Source: Hydrogenophaga sp. PBL-H3 (GTDB lineage Bacteria; Pseudomonadota; Gammaproteobacteria; Burkholderiales; Burkholderiaceae_C). From it: a stretch of DNA of 64,000 bases. The stretch covers positions 62,001 to 126,000 of the forward strand of contig NZ_CP044973.1 in assembly GCF_010104355.1 (NCBI RefSeq), in the 5' to 3' direction. The notes below the pieces were generated by a model, which saw only the letters and a list, made by a program, of their open reading frames with translations, was not told where the DNA came from and did no database searches. Of this stretch, positions 59,702 to 64,000 are shown piece by piece (the stretch's first letter is position 1; each line of letters opens with the position of its first letter). Both the position numbers and the translations under genes were made by a program.

Positions 59702-60115
59702 ATGTTCGTCCTGGATACCAACGTCATCTCCGAGCTGCGCCACGGGAAACTCAACCAGTCTGCGCAGGTGCGGGCATGGGCTGCAGGGCAGTCCAGCAGC
59801 AGGCTTTTCCTGTCCGCCATCTCCATTCTTGAGCTGGAGATTGGCATCCGCGCACTGGAGCGTCGCACCCCGCCACAGGGCAGTGCGCTGCGCGCTTGGC
59901 TCGCTGGGGTGCGTGTGGCTTTCGCTGGCCGGATCCTCCCGTTTACGGAGAACACGGCGCCCGTGTGCGCTTCGTTACATGTGCCCAACCCTTGTTCAGA
60001 GCGCGATGCAATGATCGCGGCCACAGCCATCGAGCACGGATTTTCAGTGGTTACGCGCAACGTGCCAGACTTTGTGAACACGGGCGTTGGCTTGATCAAT
60101 CCCTGGGATTCCTGA
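59702..60115 (+). CDS. vapC: VapC-type PIN-domain toxin
   Basis: A 137-residue PIN-domain ribonuclease. The acidic active-site residues can be placed: Asp5 (FVLDTN), Glu44 (ILELEIG), Asp102 (ERDAMIAATA) and Asp123 (NVPDF). VapC toxins cleave tRNA or other structured RNA and stop translation when the antitoxin is lost. The gene follows the antitoxin in the usual order. Confidence 0.9.
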   Translation: MFVLDTNVISELRHGKLNQSAQVRAWAAGQSSSRLFLSAISILELEIGIRALERRTPPQGSALRAWLAGVRVAFAGRILPFTENTAPVCASLHVPNPCSERDAMIAATAIEHGFSVVTRNVPDFVNTGVGLINPWDS

Positions 60116-60163
60116 CCGCATAGCGAGACGGCGTGAGTCATCCGCACTTTCGCATTGAAGGAC

Positions 60164-61171
60164 TCACTCGCCGGCGTGGTCCTCGGGGAATGGCGTGGGG
60201 AATGGAGAAGGCCGGCGATCCCGCTCAGACCTATGGATAGGTGGTTTCGGCAGCGCGAAGTACTCCATCAAACGAGTCTGGCCATGAGCACCCAGTCCGT
60301 GGCGCCTGCACTTGCCCTCCCTTGCTTCGATCGCAACCTCGCGCGCAGCCGCCACCGTGGTGGCCCCTGACTTCCCCAAGGCCTTGGTGACAGACCAGCC
60401 AAGCCAAGGTGCCAGTTCCTCGACCGCAGCGTCGTCGCCCGGCCGTTTGAGTTCGTTGAGGTTCAGGACGCCGTATTCCCACTGCGCCAAATCACCAGGC
60501 GCTGAGTGAAGCGTCATCCCCACGCACCTGAGCGTTTGCACAAGCTCTCGGATCGAGGCCTTGCCGAACTTCACGTACAGATCTCTCAATGTGTGCGACC
60601 GAAGGGCACCGACACTGTCGATTCCACGTGCGAGGCAGCGATTGACTGTGGCCGGCCGCAGCCCGAGCTCGCTGATTGGGGACTGGTCGCTCAACTTGCG
60701 CTCGGCGGCTCGCGTGCGAAAGGCCACCGCTGCGCGGTCCAGGTCCCGACGCCAAGGTTGATCGCTTTCCTTGAAAGCGAGGCCATGTTTGCCCAGCATC
60801 TCACGCAGCTGCTCGACTGTGGTTCGCCCGACATCCTTCATCCTCATCAGTTCGTCTTCGCTGGCCAGCGCCAAGTCCTCCAGACGGTAGATGTTGATTT
60901 CGAGCATTCGGTGCACCGCAGAACGGCGAATGCCAAGTTCCTCAATCGGTGTGTCGGGCGTTATTGCAGCATCGACGGAGCGCTTCTCATTCGGTGTCCA
61001 TGCGAAGGGTTCGATCTCGAGCTTCGAGGCGTCAACGCCGGCAGCTTCCGCTATGACGATGAAGCGCTTGGAACGCAGGATCCAGTCATGCAGTGCTGCT
61101 AGGCAGGCGGATAGCTGATCTGGTGGCACCGAAAGCAGGTCCCTTGTGCTTTCAAAAGAGGAGCGGCCCAT
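60164..61171 (-). CDS. Protein with two RpoA C-terminal-domain-like modules
   Basis: A 335-residue protein whose start lies six bases after the hipA stop. Residues about 73-135 (PIEELGIRRSAVHRMLEINI, DLALASEDELMRMKDVGRTT) match the helix-hairpin-helix fold of the RNA polymerase alpha C-terminal domain. A second, weaker copy lies at about 165-222 (PISELGLRPATVNRCLARGI). The N-terminal and C-terminal parts are unassigned; the C-terminus is basic and Pro-rich. It could bind UP-element DNA or compete with the polymerase. A third gene of this type in a hip operon is unusual. Confidence 0.6.
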   Translation of the reverse strand: MGRSSFESTRDLLSVPPDQLSACLAALHDWILRSKRFIVIAEAAGVDASKLEIEPFAWTPNEKRSVDAAITPDTPIEELGIRRSAVHRMLEINIYRLEDLALASEDELMRMKDVGRTTVEQLREMLGKHGLAFKESDQPWRRDLDRAAVAFRTRAAERKLSDQSPISELGLRPATVNRCLARGIDSVGALRSHTLRDLYVKFGKASIRELVQTLRCVGMTLHSAPGDLAQWEYGVLNLNELKRPGDDAAVEELAPWLGWSVTKALGKSGATTVAAAREVAIEAREGKCRRHGLGAHGQTRLMEYFALPKPPIHRSERDRRPSPFPTPFPEDHAGE

Positions 61172-61177
61172 ACCCGT

Positions 61178-62512
61178 TCAACCCCCAAAAGTTGTCACGC
61201 GATCTGAGAGATGTTTGGCGATGGTCTCCATCTCCGCGCGGTCCACGCCGGCGCGCTTCGCAAAGCTGGGCCATCGTTCGATCGCTTGCTTGATCCCATG
61301 AACCGTTTGGGGCAGTTCAGCGAGCAGCCCGAACCGATCTGCAACCTCGCGCACATCGCTCAAAGTGATCTGGTCGAAGCGTCCGTTGACCGACATCAGA
61401 TGCTGCTTGATCCATTCGTTGTCGGGGTTGAAGGCGTGCGTGATGTCGTAGGCTGGGGACAACTCCCACCGCCCCCCTTCGCGCAAGAGGAACGAGAAGT
61501 TCTTGGTGTGGTCGTCGTTGTTGACCGCCAGCACATTGAAGACCATGCGGCGCACGAGCTCAACCAGTGCGCCACGGTCCAGCTTGAGCTGCTTTGCCGT
61601 CTGGAATAGCTGGTTGTAGCTGTGGGTGGCGACCTGTTTGTAGTCCAGATGGGCCATGGCGCACAGCGTTTGCATGTGGTGGCGCTGGTCGCCATCACGG
61701 TCGAAACGTTTGGTCATGAAGTGCGCGCGGCCGTTCTCCTCCAAAAGCCGACAGGGCGACATGTCGATGTCGGCTTCGGAGGCCATGAGGTGGTAGGCGT
61801 ACTCAATGCGGCCGTACCCCTTGGACGGACCGAGAGCGTTGTCCTTGCCCATGCCGTCGAGTTTCAGCAGCCAGGCTTCAAACCCCTCAGGGATGTCGAA
61901 CTGGCCTGTACGGACTTCCTCTGTATCGGGATTCCAGGCGATGGTTGCCTTCGCGCGCGCACCGCCCGCCGAGGTGCCCACTTGGATGATCTGTTTGAGG
62001 GCTGCACTGACATGGTCCTCGCCGTCAAAATCTTCCTTCACGGCCTTGCGAGCGGCTTCCACCAATTTCCCCATATGGACAGCGGTGGGCTTGCTGGGCT
62101 TGGGCCCACGCATGGGGCCGAAGGTCAAGGCACCCATGCCACGCCTGCCCATGTAGGCCAGACGGTCCAGTGAAGTGATGGCGTCCTTGGCGATACCCTT
62201 GTCTGCCAACCAGGCGTCGATCAGCGCATTGCCGAAGTCGTCGGGCAGGGCGTCGGCCAGGAGCGCGGGCAGGCGCTTGAATGTCGGCTCGGGCAGTTCC
62301 GTGAAGATGAAGGGCTCACGGGCCTGCGCCAGGGGCATCTGCAGTGGTGCCAGTTCAATGCCGCTCTTCACCCACGTCGGGGCGTATTTGAAGGCGTAGT
62401 AGTTCTTCGTGGGCTCGCGCGCCACGGCGCCCACCAGTTTTCCCCACGCTCTGACCTCTACGGCGTCGACGCTCTGGTAGGGGGTTTGTCGCGTCTTCGT
62501 TGCTGTTGCCAT
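61178..62512 (-). CDS. hipA: HipA-type toxin kinase
   Basis: A 444-residue HipA-fold Ser/Thr kinase. The glycine-rich GTSAGGARAKATIAW, the catalytic-loop region NNDDHTKNFSFLL and the metal-binding YDIT follow in the expected order. In E. coli, HipA phosphorylates glutamyl-tRNA synthetase and causes dormancy. It follows hipB by six bases and precedes the RpoA-CTD-like gene by six bases, so the three form one operon. Confidence 0.88.
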   Translation of the reverse strand: MATATKTRQTPYQSVDAVEVRAWGKLVGAVAREPTKNYYAFKYAPTWVKSGIELAPLQMPLAQAREPFIFTELPEPTFKRLPALLADALPDDFGNALIDAWLADKGIAKDAITSLDRLAYMGRRGMGALTFGPMRGPKPSKPTAVHMGKLVEAARKAVKEDFDGEDHVSAALKQIIQVGTSAGGARAKATIAWNPDTEEVRTGQFDIPEGFEAWLLKLDGMGKDNALGPSKGYGRIEYAYHLMASEADIDMSPCRLLEENGRAHFMTKRFDRDGDQRHHMQTLCAMAHLDYKQVATHSYNQLFQTAKQLKLDRGALVELVRRMVFNVLAVNNDDHTKNFSFLLREGGRWELSPAYDITHAFNPDNEWIKQHLMSVNGRFDQITLSDVREVADRFGLLAELPQTVHGIKQAIERWPSFAKRAGVDRAEMETIAKHLSDRVTTFGG

Positions 62513-62518
62513 GGAGGG

Positions 62519-62830
62519 TCAGTCGAGTTGTGGTTTGCGGGGCTTGTAAGCGCGCTGGCGCGGCGCGTGCTTCTTCAGCATGCTCAGCGGGTCAATCGTC
62601 ACGGCGGGCTGCAACGTGGTGAGCCACTCATCGCGGTGCAGAACACGCAACACCGTCACGAACGAGGCAAGGGTTGAGCCTTCGCCGCTTTCCAGCCTGC
62701 GCACCACGTTGATGGACAGTCCAGCGTTCTTGGCCACGTCCTCAAGCGTGAGGTTCAAACGCAATCTCTGGGCGCGGATCTGCTCCCCCAGTTCGACCAT
62801 GCGTTCACTTGTAGTGCGCAAATCGTTCAT
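62519..62830 (-). CDS. hipB: HipB-type antitoxin and repressor
   Basis: A 103-residue XRE-family protein with a helix-turn-helix at about residues 25-55 (LTLEDVAKNAGLSINVVRRL) and a basic C-terminal tail (KKHAPRQRAYKPRKPQ). It should dimerise, bind the operon operator and hold HipA inactive. The ATG at 62830 is preceded by GGATA, half of the known hip operator TATCC-N8-GGATA, and a further near-match TATCC-GAATTA-GGA lies at 62932-62944. Confidence 0.85.
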   Translation of the reverse strand: MNDLRTTSERMVELGEQIRAQRLRLNLTLEDVAKNAGLSINVVRRLESGEGSTLASFVTVLRVLHRDEWLTTLQPAVTIDPLSMLKKHAPRQRAYKPRKPQLD

Positions 62831-62862
62831 AAATATCCATCAATGAATGGCAGCAAAACAAA

Positions 62863-62958
62863 TTGGCTATAACAATTCACCGATGAATTCTAATGGAAGG
62901 GCGAAGGGGACGCAACTTGTGTACGAGTAAGTATCCGAATTAGGACTGTTATAGCCAA
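62863..62958. promoter_or_regulatory. 12-bp inverted repeat upstream of hipB
   Basis: TTGGCTATAACA at 62863-62874 is exactly inverted as TGTTATAGCCAA at 62947-62958. Inside lie AATTCA-CCGA-TGAATT and TCC-GAATTA-GGA palindromes. The arrangement may be an operator with facing promoters or a recombination site. The stretch up to 63200 holds nothing else clear. Confidence 0.5.
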
Positions 62959-63200
62959 CCGCGAGGGCATATATCCGATAAGAGCCAGTTGTACGTCAGG
63001 CGCTATGCCATCAAGTTGCGGTGCACGCGAGGTCAGTGTGGAGGTAAACGCGCCTCAACGGCAGGTCAACGACCTTGTTCTGCTTCGTTGGCAGGGCATC
63101 GCTGGACTCCAGGGCCGGCACGATAGGGCGGAGCCCCATCAATCCTCAACGAACCCAGTGGCACTCAACGGCCCCGATTCGCGGAACGAGCAGATCCAAC

Positions 63201-64000
63201 ATGCGTGCCCGGAAAATCAAAAAACCAGCCCCCCACCAGCGCGAAGCATTGAGTGCCATCACCAACGCCATGAGATCTGCCAGCCGGGCGAGTGTCGTTA
63301 TGGCCTGCGGCACCGGCAAGACGCTCGTAGAAATGTGGGCGTCCCAGGCGATGGACAAAACACGCACCATCGTATTCGTGCCCACCATCAACCTGCTGCA
63401 ACAGGTATTCCATGAATGGCGGGATCAGAACAAGGGCGCGGGCGACTTCCGCGCGCTGTGCGTGTGCTCCGACAGCAGCGTAGGCACGGAACCAGAAGGG
63501 GAGGGGGGTTCCGGAGAAACCGATGAGGTAGTACTCGGCGCAGGAGATATCGATTTCCCAACGTGCACCGCCCCCGCGGTAGTGAACGCGTTCCTGAACG
63601 ATGCCAAAAAGGATCCTCACGCCCGGGCGGTGATCTTCTGCACCTACCACTCAGCGCACATAGTCGGACAGGCTATGGCAATGCGGCGCAAAGGGGACCG
63701 CAGTATCGGTCTGGGGATTTTCGATGAGGCGCACAAAACGGCGTGCGCGGTGGGCAAGCCGTTTGGGTATGCGCTATCGGATGACAACCTGCACATCGAC
63801 AAACGCCTGTTCTTTACCGCCACCCCCAGAGTTGCGGTAGCAAAAACGGTCCGCAAGAAGCAGGGGAATGCTCCGTTCTACGACATGGCGGATACCGCTT
63901 GCTACGGCGAGCAAATCTACAGGCTGTCGTTTGCTGAAGCTGCTGCCAGGGGGCTCATCGTCCCGTACAAAATCGTGATCTCGGTGATCGACGACGCGTC
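63201..64000 (+). CDS. DEAD/DEAH-box helicase, cut by window end
   Basis: The frame from ATG at 63201 is open to the end of the window and also open for some distance upstream, so the start is not certain. Motifs seen are Walker A VVMACGTGKTLVEMW, motif Ia VFVPTINLLQQV, motif II GIFDEAHKT and motif III FTATPR. This is a superfamily-2 helicase of the ResIII type, as in restriction or phage/plasmid helicases. It could be part of a defence or restriction system that continues past the window. Confidence 0.8.
   Translation, partial: MRARKIKKPAPHQREALSAITNAMRSASRASVVMACGTGKTLVEMWASQAMDKTRTIVFVPTINLLQQVFHEWRDQNKGAGDFRALCVCSDSSVGTEPEGEGGSGETDEVVLGAGDIDFPTCTAPAVVNAFLNDAKKDPHARAVIFCTYHSAHIVGQAMAMRRKGDRSIGLGIFDEAHKTACAVGKPFGYALSDDNLHIDKRLFFTATPRVAVAKTVRKKQGNAPFYDMADTACYGEQIYRLSFAEAAARGLIVPYKIVISVIDDA

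Noticed and set aside
1-64000. tRNA, rRNA or CRISPR arrays
   Set aside because: Reading both strands I found no cloverleaf-like sequence with the usual T-loop, no rRNA segments and no spaced direct repeats.

Overview
The window reads as part of a large conjugative plasmid (or a plasmid-like integrative element) from a betaproteobacterium, most likely Burkholderiales/Comamonadaceae. The base composition is GC-rich. The pilus, TrbJ/TrbL, ParM, DnaB and TnpB sequences have the character usual in that group. I see no rRNA, tRNA or core housekeeping operon. No relaxase, coupling protein or oriT lies inside the window, so the direction of transfer is unknown.

Layout. (1) 1-13.8 kb: a tight operon for an R64/PAPI-1-type thin (type IVb) conjugative pilus. 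It encodes a VirB9/OmpA/TcpQ fusion (cut by the window edge), a TcpQ-like protein, PilN, PilO, PilP, PilQ, PilR, PilS, two PilT-type ATPases flanking PilM, PilV and an M15 peptidase. (2) 13.9-36.3 kb: an accessory region, nearly all on the + strand. It holds small genes of unknown function, a 1719-residue DarB-like methyltransferase/helicase, a degenerate tyrosine recombinase, a DnaB helicase, a CoiA-like protein, duplicated small membrane-protein pairs and a DUF7007-like protein. Many of these genes start with a similar multi-hairpin leader. (3) 36.3-40.4 kb: two paralogous unknown genes and a ParM-type partition operon on the - strand with an upstream iteron cluster, then about 1.2 kb of hairpin-rich non-coding DNA. 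(4) 40.4-50.9 kb: an intact tyrosine recombinase, a Nudix hydrolase and a uracil-DNA-glycosylase-like gene flanked by a duplication scar, three DnaJ-related genes around an orphan antitoxin, a YjfB-like protein, and exported DUF4189 and lipoprotein genes. (5) 51.4-59.3 kb: a membrane protein with a plasmid-type C-terminal domain, TrbJ, TrbL, a membrane-anchored double AAA+ ATPase, and a TnpB element beside a 3' gene remnant. (6) 59.4-64 kb: Phd/VapC, a HipBA operon extended by a protein with two RpoA-CTD-like modules, and the start of a DEAD/DEAH helicase that runs off the window.

How it fits together: the pilus genes, TrbJ/TrbL and the AAA+ protein probably serve mating. ParM and its partner, the recombinases, DnaB and the toxin-antitoxin pairs serve maintenance. 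The DarB-like protein and the many small genes with hairpin leaders look like a conjugative leading region. The strongest unexplained signal is that leader family: at least ten related copies of hairpin - CAACC - GC-rich hairpin - G-run hairpin, ahead of otherwise unrelated genes. They could be single-strand promoters that act on entry, or shared attenuators.
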